DNA from: Symbiodinium natans
Lineage: Eukaryota > Sar > Dinophyceae > Suessiales > Symbiodiniaceae
Assembly (NCBI GenBank): GCA_905221605.1
Contig: CAJNDS010000082.1
Span: forward strand, 124,001-188,000
Direction of reading: 5' to 3'
Length of the DNA: 64,000 bases
Part shown: positions 53,537 through 63,699 of the stretch, one piece after another
How positions within the stretch are numbered: the stretch's first letter is position 1
Layout: each line of letters starts with the position of its first letter
Notes under the pieces: model-generated
The model's database searches: none
What the model saw: the letters and a program-made list of their open reading frames with translations, nothing else
What the model was told of the DNA's origin: nothing
Made by a program: the position numbers and the translations under genes

Positions 53537-53766
53537 TAGAGGTTCATGGGTGGTTACAAGTCGGATTAGAAGCAAGGCAGCTATAGCTATAACTGTCTAT
53601 AAACATATTTAAGGTACGTATAACCCGAATTACTACTGTTTACTTAAGAACCCCAAAACATGTAAATATTCTTCTCTACAGGGGTAACAAGGGGACTTTG
53701 TTTTTTTTGGGGGGGTTCTTAAGCGAATAGTAGATTAGATTAGAACTACCCATGGACCTTGAAGTC
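53537..53766. mobile_element. Family A MITE with a nested family C element
   Basis: Left end AGAGGTTCATGGGTGGTTAC and right end ACTACCCATGGACCTTGAAG, but 230 bp apart because a family C element (TTTACTTAAGAACCCC to GGGGTTCTTAAGCGAATAG, about 53628-53735) lies inside. Confidence 0.7.
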
Positions 53767-53908
53767 TGACCCTGCACACAAACGTCCTTAACGAGGGTCA
53801 TCGGCACGGCTGCGCCCTACTTGTCTGAGCACGCGTGAGATTTTCAACCGCGTAGGGCTTAAACCCTCCCTGCCCTTCCCTCCCCCCGGCCCCCGCATCC
53901 AACCTCAG

Positions 53909-54029
53909 GTGCACTCTCTGAGCCCACAAGTACCGTCAAGCCACCTTGTGAAATACTGCGGCATCAAGGGGTATGTCCCCAGCATGAGGGACCAGGGACA
54001 TCGCATGTATCGGGGCTTTGCGGATCTGG
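53909..54029 (+). CDS. Plus-strand exon, 40 codons
   Basis: C-rich tract and CCAACCTCAG, then SSHLVKYCGIKGYVPSMRDQ and GHRMYRGFADL, donor G|GTGTAG. The minus strand has a shorter open alternative ending at TGA near 53938. Confidence 0.45.
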
Positions 54030-54454
54030 GTGTAGGGTTGAGGGTTTGGGGTTAAGGATTTTGGGTTTAGGGTTAGGGTTTCGGAAATAAGGATTAACAA
54101 GAACCAGGATTCAGGTTGAGGGTTGCTCTCGTCAGCACGCACAGCCTTGACCCGGCTGCTCCTTTCTGGGGCTTATGGAACAAAGAAAAAATGTGTATAC
54201 ACCCTTAACCAATGCATGCAGGGGAAACTACCATTACACGCACCAATAACGGTAATACAAACCCTACTTCATATCCTCCAAATCCACGTGGCGCCTCTTT
54301 GGCTGGTCGCCTTCGAAATCCTAAATGTCCTGTAAGCCCAAAACCTTCCACAAGGATTAGCCTCTAAAGCTCGCTGTGATCTGAAACGCCTTAGACCCTT
54401 AAAACCCTAGAACCCTGAGCCCCCTCAAAGCCCCCTCCCTCCCCTCAAAAATCC

Positions 54455-54673
54455 TCAGAAAGGTCTGAGTCCAAAAAGCCTCGAAGCCCCTTCCACAACC
54501 AACCTGTCCGCCTGCCGACCGAACACACTTTCGACTGATGGCCGTTGCCAGGCGGGTTGTCTCGTGGCATCCTTGTGGTGTCTCCAAGCGCTAGCACTTT
54601 GCACGCCAGCTGGAAACGTTGCTGGAAGCGGCCTGGGGCTGCTTAGCTTCCCGACCTCCGTCTCCAAAGGCAA
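54455..54673 (-). CDS. Hypothetical protein segment
   Basis: 72 codons: WRHHKDATRQPAWQRPSVES then VFGRQADRLVVEGASRLFGL. No repeats inside. Unknown product. Confidence 0.4.
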   Translation of the reverse strand: MPLETEVGKLSSPRPLPATFPAGVQSASAWRHHKDATRQPAWQRPSVESVFGRQADRLVVEGASRLFGLRPF

Positions 54674-54853
54674 GGCATCCTTGAAAAAAATGCGGGTGAC
54701 CTCTCCGCCGCCTGCTCTCTCGAACGGTCATGCAGAAGTCCAAGCTGCCGGCGCTAAAACCCATACTTGAGCTCTTGAAGTTAGAGCCCTATCCCCTCTC
54801 CCCCCTCCCCCTACCCCCCCACCCCGCCCATACCCAACAGAAAACAGCCTGAC

Positions 54854-54903
54854 CTGGGGGCCCGGACTCCAGCAGCATGGCCTTGAAACTGGGGTTGGGC
54901 ACC
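54854..54903 (-). CDS. Short exon
   Basis: VPNPSFKAMLLESGPP, donor G|GTCAGG, acceptor GGGGGAG. Confidence 0.5.
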
Positions 54904-55066
54904 CTCCCCCGTAGGGTTTATTCAAGATGGTCTCTAGGGTGCAGGCTTTAGGGTGTAAGGTTTAGGGTTTAGGACATACGTTAGGGGGGCAGGGTCTCTG
55001 AGCTCTTGCTAAAACAAGCCTACAGCGCGCAAACCGTTGCTTGCCTTCTTGACTACTAGGAGCTGA

Positions 55067-55195
55067 GGGTGCACTTGGGTTCATGGGTAGGTCTAAGTGG
55101 GGTTGTAAGTAGGGTAGCTGTAGTTCAAAGTGGTTCTAACCTTGTTTAAGGTAATTAATTATAACCCTATAAGAGCTACCCGTGAATGTGCAACT
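55067..55195. mobile_element. MITE family A
   Basis: CACTTGGGTTCATGGGTAGG to GCTACCCGTGAATGTGCAAC. Confidence 0.65.
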
Positions 55196-55620
55196 AATCC
55201 TCTAGGAGCTGAGTCCTCGGAGGGCTACAGAAGGAAACTGTTTTTCCCCACTCTATGCAAAACCCCAACCCCTAAATTGAAACTACTCTACATGTGGCTT
55301 GCGAAAGAAGGGGTGCCCCTCGTTGAGGGGTTCCCATACTTGGTAGCCCGGCAACCATATTATAATAAAGGTACGCGCTTGGGGGGATGGTTACTTCATA
55401 AGGGCACCTTGAACCAAAGAAAAGGGAAAAGTGCACCACTGGGCTAACTTGTATCCTGGGATCGCCCGGGGGGTACTTTACCACCCCCAGGACTCCAAGA
55501 GCAACTCTGAGGAACTGTAAACCCTAAACCCTAAACCCCAAACCCTAAACCCTAAACCCTAAAACCCTAAAACCCTAAGCCCTAAGCCCTAAGCCCTAAA
55601 CCCTAAACCCTAAACCCCAA

Positions 55621-55746
55621 ACGCTGGTGTTGGGTAGGGAGTGCCAAGCCGAAGGCCCAGCTCAAATCGAGAAGTTTGGGTTCCAGGGAAGCCCCAAAAA
55701 GCCCCAAGCCGTGCAAGACCCAAAAGCGCCAAACCGCAGCCAACTC
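55621..55746 (-). CDS. Candidate exon
   Basis: ELAAVWRFWVLHGLGLFGAS continuing open; acceptor GAAAGGAG; downstream boundary not defined. Confidence 0.4.
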
Positions 55747-55756
55747 CTCCTTTCGG

Positions 55757-55869
55757 GTTTAGGGTTTAAGGTTTAGGGTTTAGGGTTTAGGGTTTAGGGT
55801 TTAGGGTTTAGGTTTTAGGGTTTAGGGTTTAGGGTTTAGGGTTTAGGGTTTAGGGTTTAGGGTTTAGGG
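55757..55869. repeat. (TTTAGGG)16 array
   Basis: Nearly perfect heptamers. Confidence 0.97.
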
Positions 55870-55956
55870 TCCAAGGCGCATGGTCCAGGCCGCAGTACTG
55901 AGCCTTGACAACAAGTTCTGGTCTTTGTGTTCCAAGGTTTCCTAGGCTGCCCAGTA

Positions 55957-56055
55957 ACCTAGGCTTAAAAAGGGTGCCCTTTTTTGCTTAAAGGGGTTTA
56001 TAAGGGAACCTAAACCCCCCAAAAAAGGGAATACGGGTACTACTGGGCATCCTAG
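55957..56055. mobile_element. Family D element
   Basis: CCTAGGCTTAAAAAGGGTGC to AAAAAAGGGAATACGGGTAC with internal GGGGTTTATAAGGGAACC. Confidence 0.55.
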
Positions 56056-56318
56056 TATTTTTAATCTAAGGGTCGTTGCATGGTCCCCGTAGTATGGGGC
56101 CTTGAACAGGAACCCCTAAACCCTAAACCCTAAACCCTAAACCCTAAACCCTAAACCCTAAACCCTAAACCCTAAACCCTAAACCCCTTGTCTACAAAAC
56201 CCAAAGGGCCCCATGCTTCAGAACCCTTAAAGGAATCAAGGGGCCATCTTAAGGGCCCATGAAACTACCATTAGATAGGGTTATGGGTCATCTTCCTAGG
56301 TTTTAGGGTTTGGGGCCT

Positions 56319-56440
56319 TTGCTTGCAGGCTCATGGGTACTTATAGGAAGCCTGAAAAAGTGCCCTAAGCAAGAAGGTTCTAACCGAGTTACCCTACTTA
56401 TAACCCCGCTTAACACTACCCATGAACCTCCAAAGCGGGG
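56319..56440. mobile_element. MITE family A
   Basis: TTGCAGGCTCATGGGTACTT to ACTACCCATGAACCTCCAAA. Confidence 0.75.
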
Positions 56441-56653
56441 TGAAGGGTTTTGGGGGTTCTCAACGAAAAGCCCCAAACCCCAAACCCCAAACCCCAAATG
56501 CCAAACCCCAAACCCCAAACTCCAAACCCCAAACCCCGAACCCTAAACTCCAAACCCCAAATGCCACACCCCAAACCCCACCCCCAAACCCCGAACCCTA
56601 AACCCCAAACCCTAAACCCGCAAACCCGAAGCCCTAAACCCTAAGCCCTAAAC

Positions 56654-56743
56654 TCTCCATCTGATGCAGCCGGGCGGCATGCTCCGGCAGCTTCTTGGCG
56701 AGGGCCGCGGCGATCCAGGAGGTCATGTCCTCCTTTGGCAGCT
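56654..56743 (-). CDS. Helical exon with GTTTAGGG donor
   Basis: LPKEDMTSWIAAALAKKLPE then HAARLHQME; acceptor CCTCGAAG, donor A|GTTTAGGG. 90 nt with consistent phases. Confidence 0.65.
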
Positions 56744-56924
56744 CTTCGAGGGGTTTAGGGTTGTAGGGTTTAGGGGTTTAGGGTTTAGGGGTTTAGGGGT
56801 TTAGGGTTTAGGGTTTTAGGGTTTAGGGTTTAGGGTTTGGGGTTTGGGGTTTAGCGTTTGGGGTTTTAGGGTTTTAGGGTTTAGCGTTTAGGATTTAGGG
56901 AAACCCCCCCAACCCCAAACCAGG

Positions 56925-57042
56925 CTTGGAGGTTCATGGGTAGCAATACGTGGGGTTATAAGTAAGGTAGGTACGGTTGTCATCTTCTCATGTAGGGCAC
57001 TTTTCAGGCAACTTCGAAATACCCCTGAACCATAAAGTAGTA
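56925..57042. mobile_element. MITE family A
   Basis: GCTTGGAGGTTCATGGGTAG to ACCCCTGAACCATAAAGTAG. Confidence 0.75.
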
Positions 57043-57127
57043 GGGTTTAGGGCAACATGTAGGCCTTGAGGCCCCGCATCCCCGGCCCCCCCCCCCCCCC
57101 CCCCCCCCTCTCTCTGTCTGATTTCAG

Positions 57128-57186
57128 AAGTTACCCAAGTCTGCGCCTTCGGTGTGTCCGGCACCCTGCCGGAGATGCTTCCATAG
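57128..57186 (+). CDS. Candidate terminal exon, plus strand
   Basis: A 23-C tract, CTCTCTCTGTCTGATTTCAG, then EVTQVCAFGVSGTLPEMLP and TAG. The acceptor is the most canonical in the window; minus frames with a GTAACT donor are also open. Confidence 0.4.
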
Positions 57187-57578
57187 CAGAAGAGCAGGGG
57201 ATACCTCTGGGGCTCGGGGCTTGGAGCTATACACCCTAAACCCTAAACCCTAAACCCAAAACCCTAAACCCTAAGCCCTAAACCCTAAACCCAAAACCCA
57301 AAACCCTAAGCTCAAGGACTCAAGGAAGTTCAGGGTTTAGGTCTAGCGCTTCGGGTCTTCGTGGTCGGGTGAGATGTAGTCTCAGTCGGGGTCATTTTTG
57401 ATGTCACTTGCTCGGAATAAAGGGGGCCTTTTTTGAGGGTTGCTTCGAAGGAGAGGTGGGCTTAGGGCTTATTTGGGTTTTGGGTTTTGGGTTTAGGGTT
57501 TAGGGTTTATGTATATTGGGGGGTTTATTCGCGTTTGCTCGGGTTTAGGGGTCTAGGGCTTTGAGTTCTTCGGCCTGC

Positions 57579-57636
57579 TCCGGAAGATGAGGAAGGCCAC
57601 CACGCACGCGAGGATCATGCCCACGTCCGTCATGAG
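57579..57636 (-). CDS. Transmembrane exon
   Basis: LMTDVGMILACVVAFLIFR, acceptor AAGCCCTCTCAG, GC donor. Confidence 0.6.
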
Positions 57637-58042
57637 CTGAGAGGGCTTCTGAGGGTTCCAGAGGGTTCTAGAGGGTTTAGAGGGTTTAGGGCTTTTAATA
57701 AGGGGCTCTACAGGGTTTTAGAGGGTTTTTTTTTAACATGGGTTTTGAAGTTAAAGGGCTTCTGAAGGCTTTGGGGTAGCTTTGGAATGATGGGTTTTGC
57801 AGGGTCTTAGAGGGGCTTTTAAAGGGTTTTTGCAGGGTGTTAGAGGGCTTTTTATAGGAAAGGGCTTCGAGGGTTTTACAGGGGGGGGGGGGGGTTGAAG
57901 GGTTTTCGGAACTTTGGATTTGTGGCTTCGAGGGTTTTTCAGGGCTTGTAAGTGGGTTTCTGAGGGGCTCAGCAGCCCGAAGCCCAAAACCCGACTGTGG
58001 AAACCCAATGTACCTCTGAAATCTTAAAAAGCCAGGAACAAA

Positions 58043-58074
<32 letters not shown>

Positions 58075-58273
58075 CGCGCGCGAGAGGGAGAGAGCTTTAG
58101 GGCTTAGACTGAACAACAGAGAGCGAGAGACCGAGAGGTAGAGCGGCAAAGAAACCCCAAGCGAACCGAACGCAAAAAACGACCCCTTCGCGCTCGGGCA
58201 CCCCACCCAAAGAAAGACTTGCGCCCCCTCCAAGACTAAACTCAAAATCACCCAAAGCCTAAATCATCCCTAC

Positions 58274-58388
58274 CTAAACCCTGAACCCTGAACCCTGAAC
58301 CCTGAACCCTGAACCCTGAACCCTGAACCCTGAACCCTGAACCCTGAACCCTGAACCCTAAACCCTAAACCTTAAACCCTAAACCCTA
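58274..58388. repeat. (CCCTGAA)n then (CCCTAAA)n
   Basis: Twelve perfect CCCTGAA heptamers followed by CCCTAAA; a homogeneous variant block. Confidence 0.97.
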
Positions 58389-58402
58389 ACGCGGGGGCGC
58401 GC

Positions 58403-58474
58403 CCCAGTGAGGTACGTCGTGAGGTCGCCGGCGGCATTCAGCTCCACCCCGGAGACCGCGGCTGCGGACTTCTC
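58403..58474 (-). CDS. Exon, 24 whole codons
   Basis: EKSAAAVSGVELNAAGDLTT then YLTG; acceptor GCGTCTCCGCAG, GC donor. CCCTAAA to the left, TTTAGGG to the right. Confidence 0.65.
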
Positions 58475-59173
58475 CTGCGGAGACGCGGGTTTAGGGTTTA
58501 GGGTTTAGGGTTTAGGGTTTAGGATTTAGGGCTTAGGATTTAGGGTTTGTGGGTTTGAGAAGGTTTGTGGGTTTTTTGGGGCTTATTGGGCGTTTAGGGT
58601 CTAAGTCTTTTCAGGTAGTAAGCACGCGTAGCGCTTCAATGAGAGGGGTGCGGGTCAGAGAACTGAAGCCCTAAAGCCGAAGTCCTAGGGTTTAAGGTTT
58701 AGGGTTCAGGGTTCAAGGGGTTTAGAGAGCTACCCGCCCGGTGTGCCTGACCCTCAACCCTCAAACCCCTAGAGGCTCAAACCCGTAAACCCCTTGCACG
58801 CCTAAACCCTAAACCCGAAAACCCTAAACCCGAAAAACCCTCAACCCGAAAAACCCTAAACCCGAAAAACCCTAAACCCTAAACCCTAAACCCTAAACCC
58901 TAAACCCTAAACCCTAAACCCTAAACCCTAAACCCCCAAACCCCTCAACCTCCAAACCCCTAAACTACCAAACTCCTAAACCAGTAGGCCCCTAAACCCC
59001 TACACCCTAAACCTCGTTTGATTCAAGCTTCGAGTTTAGAGGTTTGTGGTTCGGCATCAAGACGTAAGCTTTAGGGCTACTGGCAAAAGGGTTTGAAAGG
59101 GCTGAGCCTGCTTAACGTGTAGTTCTAGAAACGCTCTCATAGAAAGTCAGTTTGGTCTTTCTTGAATGCAGGC

Positions 59174-59243
59174 CTTCCATCGCAGTGACTTCTTTCAGCA
59201 TGTTGTGGATCACACTCCGGACGCGCGTGCGGCTGATAGCGAG
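59174..59243 (-). CDS. Candidate exon, strand uncertain
   Basis: Minus: LAISRTRVRSVIHNMLKEVT then AME after TTTCTTAG. Plus: TTGAATGCAG then AFHRSDFFQHVVDHTPDARA. Confidence 0.45.
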
Positions 59244-59377
59244 CTAAGAAATAACGTAACGTGTAGCTCTACCCCCAACTTTAGACCTAACTGGGTTGAG
59301 GGTTTAGGGTGAAGGGGGCATGGACTCCTTGCTCGAAGGTGAAACCCAAAACCCTAAACCCCAAACCCCTAGGCTAG

Positions 59378-59461
59378 GGCGACTCCTTCCCCGAAGAGAT
59401 CCTCACCATGGAGGCATGGAGGGCAAAGAGCACGTCAGAGTGCTACTTCGTACCAGCGTAG
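59378..59461 (+). CDS. Candidate terminal exon
   Basis: GDSFPEEILTMEAWRAKSTS then ECYFVPA and TAG after CCTAGGCTAG. The minus strand is broken by stops. Confidence 0.4.
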   Translation, partial: GDSFPEEILTMEAWRAKSTSECYFVPA

Positions 59462-59544
59462 GGTTTAGGGTTCGGGTTCAGGGTTCAGGGTTTAGGGTCT
59501 GTGGTTTTGGGCTTAGGGTTCAGGGTTCAGGGTCTCGGGTTTAG

Positions 59545-59890
59545 GGCCTACTCGCCCATCGTCTCTGCGGCTTTCCGTGCCATGGTAGAAGACTCCGGTA
59601 CGCAAGGCCTGGCTCGTCAGCTCCTCCAACAGGTCGTCTTCTGTCAGGTTCAGCGACCACATTGATGTGGGTGCGCTGTTCCTGTATGGACTCCCACGGC
59701 ATCTCAAAGCTTCACAGATCGCCGCGCGAGCTGGCACGTGCTTGCGCTCCTAGCAGCTTCTCGCACAGCAAGTCGCCGTAGGGGGCACGATGTAGTACAA
59801 CAAGATGCCTGTCCACATTGGCGCAGCCGCTTCCAACCACGTGACCTTCCGGCCCTCCAACACATCCTGGACGTACTCCCAGCCAGGAAC
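59545..59890 (-). pseudogene. Frame-broken coding fragment
   Basis: Minus-strand stretches in successive frames: GWEYVQDVLEGRKVTWLEAA with TGILLYYIV, then YGDLLCEKLLGAQARASS, then SLNLTEDDLLEELTSQALRT. Each is protein-like but they do not share a frame and no intron separates them. Either a decayed gene or indels in the assembly. Confidence 0.5.
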
Positions 59891-60045
59891 CCTCAAACCT
59901 ACATCCTCTAGCGCTTAGGGTTTAGGGTTTAGGGTTTAGGGGCTTTCGAAAATAGGGGTACCCTTTTTGCCGGGCCCCTTCAAGGGGGGTTCTATTTTGG
60001 GAAATGCCCGTTTAGGGTTTCAGGGTCGGGGTGTGCCCCCCCCTG

Positions 60046-60124
60046 CACTACTAGCCCTTAACAGGGATAGGGGTACCGATATATAAGCCTTATCAAGGAC
60101 TGCTAGTATAAGGGGGAACATCCC
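60046..60124. mobile_element. MITE family B
   Basis: Right end GCTAGTATAAGGGGGAACAT is intact; the left end is diverged. Confidence 0.6.
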
Positions 60125-60149
60125 AAGTTTAGGTTTTCTCCAAAGAAGC

Positions 60150-60222
60150 CTCTCCTCCGTGCCGTTCGTTGCATTGGCGGCCATCAGCTCGACACTTAGC
60201 TGCTCAGCACTGGTCTCGCGTT
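60150..60222 (-). CDS. Candidate exon
   Basis: QLSVELMAANATNGTEER with acceptor GCTGAGCAG at 60200; the frame is open upstream to TTTAGGG. Confidence 0.5.
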
Positions 60223-60327
60223 GGGGTTTAGGGTTTAGGGTTTTCGGGTTTGGGGTGTAGGGGTTGGGGTTTGGGGTTTGAGGGTCCAGGGACTTTACTT
60301 TCTGGCGTGGCCTTCGGGCTGAACCAT

Positions 60328-60425
60328 GGGATGTTCTCCTAGTACTAACTGTTCTTCATGGGGATTCTCATAGGGGGGGTACTAGAATCCCTATTAAGGA
60401 CTGTTAGTATAAGGGGGAACATCCC
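60328..60425. mobile_element. MITE family B
   Basis: GGGATGTTCTCCTAGTACTA to TTAGTATAAGGGGGAACATC. Confidence 0.75.
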
Positions 60426-60820
60426 CACGGCTAGCAGCCTGAGGCAGCTCAACCCTCAACCGTTGAAGGGGTATAAGGAGGGATCCCTAGAAGGGAACCT
60501 TCATCCTGTTCCGCGAAGCCCTATGTATTTATACACCTTAGTCCCTATATACCTAGTAGCCCCCAACCCCGAAATAACCCCCAATATCCTTTGTAAGGTT
60601 GTAAGGGTCCCTGCTTTCGTCCCGTGAACCATAAACCCCAAAGCCCTACCCTAAACCCGCCATACCATGTCAAAGAAAGCAGGGAACGTTACACTCCATG
60701 TTAAATTCGGGTACCTTTGATATACCCCCCAAGGGAACGTTACACTCCATGTTATTCGGGTACCCCTTAATTTACCACCCAAAATATTACCCCACACCCG
60801 AACCCCTAAACCTTAAACCT

Positions 60821-60877
60821 TGGAATGTTCCGCCTTCTACTTACAGTCCTTAATGGGAATTGGGGGTAACATCCCAA
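60821..60877. mobile_element. Short family B MITE
   Basis: TGGAATGTTCCGCCTTCTAC to GGGGGTAACATCCCAA; internal deletion. Confidence 0.6.
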
Positions 60878-61329
60878 CTTAAGCCCTCAACCGGCGCGAG
60901 AAGCCGAACTCCCGGGCTCTCGATTGATAGGGTTTGTGTGCGTGTGCCCCTCAAACCCTAAGCCCTAAACCAAGGGTTTATGGTTTAGGGTTTAGGGTTT
61001 AGGGCTTATGGTACATCCGATCTTGCATGCTTTGGACCGATGATGCAGCCCACCCCTTATTCTTCTTGTTGACTCCCCCACTGGACCCCGTATGCTAACT
61101 CCCCCTGAACCCAACAGACCCAATAAACCGAGTAAACTAAGCCAGCAAACCTAACAAATTCCCACAAACCCTGCAAAACCCTACAAACCCTCTAACCCCA
61201 CATATGGGTAGTTGTCAAAATTAGGGTCCCTTTCTGGACACCCTTAATATTAGGTGCCGTAGTATATTAGGGACCCCGAAAGGGTATTCAACGACCCATG
61301 AACCTCCAAGCGGTGCCCCTCTCCACCCC

Positions 61330-61438
61330 CTAAACCCTAAACCCTAAACCCTAAACCCTAAACCCTAAACCCTAAACCCTGAACCCTAAACCCTGAACCC
61401 TAAACCCTAAACCCTAAACCCTAAACCCTAAACCCTAA
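61330..61438. repeat. (CCCTAAA)n array
   Basis: About 15 heptamers, two CCCTGAA. Confidence 0.97.
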
Positions 61439-61454
61439 AGGTGCCCCTGCCCAC

Positions 61455-61513
61455 CCTTTGCTCCAGAGGTGCTTCATCATCGCCGTGGAGATGGCCTGTC
61501 CATCGGGCCTGCA
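61455..61513 (-). CDS. Candidate exon
   Basis: CRPDGQAISTAMMKHLWSK, acceptor ACCCGCAAG, donor GTGGGC. The plus strand also has a good acceptor (CCCTTTGCTCCAG) and frame. Confidence 0.45.
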
Positions 61514-61606
61514 CTTGCGGGTTTAGGGTTTAGGGTTTAGGGTTTAGGGGTTTGGGGTTTAGGGTTTAGGGTTTAGGGTTTGGGTGTCAGGGTTCTTGGT
61601 TGGTTC

Positions 61607-61662
61607 CTTGCAGTTCCAGGAACGTCTGCGCGAAGTGCGAGGCCCTCTGCCCGCCGTAGCTT
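61607..61662 (-). CDS. Candidate exon
   Basis: SYGGQRASHFAQTFLELQ. Plus alternative: TTCCTTGCAG then FQERLREVRGPLPAVASC. Confidence 0.4.
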
Positions 61663-61667
61663 CTTGC

Positions 61668-61830
61668 TTAGGGTGTAGGGTGTAGGGTGTAGGGTTTAGG
61701 GTTTAGGGTGTGGGGTGTAGGGTGTAGGGTTTAGGGTGTGGGGTGTAGGGTGTAGGGTTTAGGGTGTGGGGTTTAGGGTGTGGGGTGTAGGGTGTAGGGT
61801 TTAGGGTTTAGGGTTTAGGGTTAAGGGTTA
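61668..61830. repeat. TGTAGGG/TTTAGGG/TGTGGGG variant tract
   Basis: The heptamer alternates among GTGTAGG, GTTTAGG and GTGTGGG in a higher-order pattern of about 28-35 bp. Confidence 0.9.
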
Positions 61831-61912
61831 CGCCACACCCTGAGAGGCCGCTAAAAAGGCTGAAGCCCTACAAACCCAGAAGCCCTGAACATTTGGGGAA
61901 CTCTGCAAAAGC

Positions 61913-61964
61913 CTTCGGAGAGTTCCGGCTCAAGAGCGGCCAATGAGCTCAGGGCCGTCGGCTT
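61913..61964 (-). CDS. Exon candidate
   Basis: KPTALSSLAALEPELSE, acceptor GCAATAAG, GC donor. Confidence 0.45.
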
Positions 61965-62189
61965 CTTATTGCTTCGCGGTGTTCAGTTGTTTAAAGTTGA
62001 GGGTTTAGGGTTCGGGTACCTGACTACGGAAACGCTGAACTCACAAACCCCTGGCCCTAAACCCTAAACCCTAAACCCTAAACCCTAAACCCTAAACCCT
62101 AAACCCTAAACCCTGAACCCTGAACCCTGAACCCTGAACCCTGCACCCTGCACCCTGAACCCTAAACTGGCTAAAACGTGTGGTTCGAC

Positions 62190-62262
62190 GAGTTCCGAAA
62201 TTTAGAGGCGGTCGCTGCCTGTCATGAGGGCTGAGATGCACGGTCGTCTGGAGGAAGCTGAC
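62190..62262 (-). CDS. Exon candidate
   Basis: VSFLQTTVHLSPHDRQRPPL after acceptor AACCCAAG; 3' boundary unclear. CCCTAAA to the left, TTTAGGG to the right. Confidence 0.45.
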
Positions 62263-62883
62263 CTTGGGTTTCTGGGGTTTTTGTGGGTTTAGGGTTTAGG
62301 GTTTGGGGTGGTTTAGGGTTTAGGGTTTAGGGTTTAGGGTTTAGGGTTTAGGGTTTAGGGTTTAGGGGTTTGGGGTTTAGGGTGTAGGGTTTGGGGAGCG
62401 AGGCACTTAGTGGGTTATTTCGGGCATTCCGAAGGCAGGACATGTGGGGGAACATATGGCGGAAAACAGCCTTTCGGTAGTGTAAGTCCGGCTCATGACC
62501 AGCAAATCGGTTGCCCCTGGCAGCACGCGAAGATCAGCAAAGATTGTGCGTGAAGGTTCATGGGTAGTGTTCTAGCCTTACTAGTTCGGAGGGTCTCAAG
62601 GTTTGAGGAGCCCTTGCAACAAAGCTGAAGCCATTATGTCCTAAGCAGGAAGCCACCTCCACAAATGTAGATCCTTCCCCCTAACCCTAGAGCCCTAAAC
62701 CCCTACAATCCTACGCCGTAAACCCTAAACCCTGAACCCTAAAACCCGAAAGCCCAAAAAACCCTGTAACCCAAATGCCCTAAACCCTAAAATCATAAAC
62801 CGTAAAACCCTCACACCCGCAAGACCCTAAACCCTAAATCCCTAACCCCTAAAACCCCTAAGGCCCCCAGACCCCACAAAAAC

Positions 62884-62936
62884 CTCCGGTCCGGCCACAT
62901 CTGCGAAGGGCCCAGCAGGCTCGCAGACCTCAAGGA
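62884..62936 (-). CDS. Exon candidate
   Basis: LEVCEPAGPFADVAGPE, acceptor ATCCAAG, donor GTTTTTG. Confidence 0.5.
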
Positions 62937-63031
62937 CTTGGATGTAGGGTTTAGGGTTTAGGGGTTTCGGGTTTAGGGCTACTTGGGCATTGGGGGTTCA
63001 TTAAAGTGTCCTTAAGGGAAGAAGGACTGGG

Positions 63032-63148
63032 ATGCTAAAATTTGCTTAAGAACCGCCGACAAATGAGAACATATTCTTCCTTGTAAGGGCACTAGAGGGA
63101 TTGCTATCATGATTTTTTTGGGGCTGGTTAAGCAAATCGTAGGTTAGG
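63032..63148. mobile_element. MITE-like element, family C
   Basis: GCTAAAATTTGCTTAAGAAC to GGCTGGTTAAGCAAATCGTA. Confidence 0.65.
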
Positions 63149-63658
63149 CGAAGCGTTGTGGGAGTTGTGGGGTTTGTTGGGCTTTCGGGTTCTGGGGTTC
63201 CAGGTGCTTAGGGTTCTAGGGCGTTTAGGGTTCTAGGGCTTAGGCTAGAAGTCCTAGGGTTTGTTGGGCTTTCGGGCTTCAGGCTTTTTGGGCTTTTAGG
63301 GACCATTACCTGGAGCCTAGAAACCCAACAAAAACCTAAGCCCGACAAGCCCAACAAGGACCTGCAAGCATAACCCCGAACAAGCCCTACAAGCCCGGAA
63401 AATTGATAAGAAAGTTCTCGCCACGCCGTTTAGGGGTTTAGGGGTTCTAGGGGGTTTAGGTGTTTAGGTGTTTCGGGGTTTAGGGTGAGGGGGCCCTGTG
63501 TAGCTTGAACCCGACGCCCTAGACCAGGGGATTTCATGGGCCTATCTGAAGATTTGGGCCCATCTTGGACGCACGCTGTTCTTCGTGTTATGAGGGTTTA
63601 GGGTTTAGGGTTTTCGGTCGAAACACTAAATTTCAAACCCAGGACCTGAATCCTAAAC

Positions 63659-63699
63659 TTCATAAGTTCCACAGCTCTGTGCAGATGAGGCTGGATGGC
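63659..63699 (-). CDS. Short exon with GTTTAGGA donor
   Basis: AIQPHLHRAVELM, acceptor TGCGCTAG. Confidence 0.45.
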
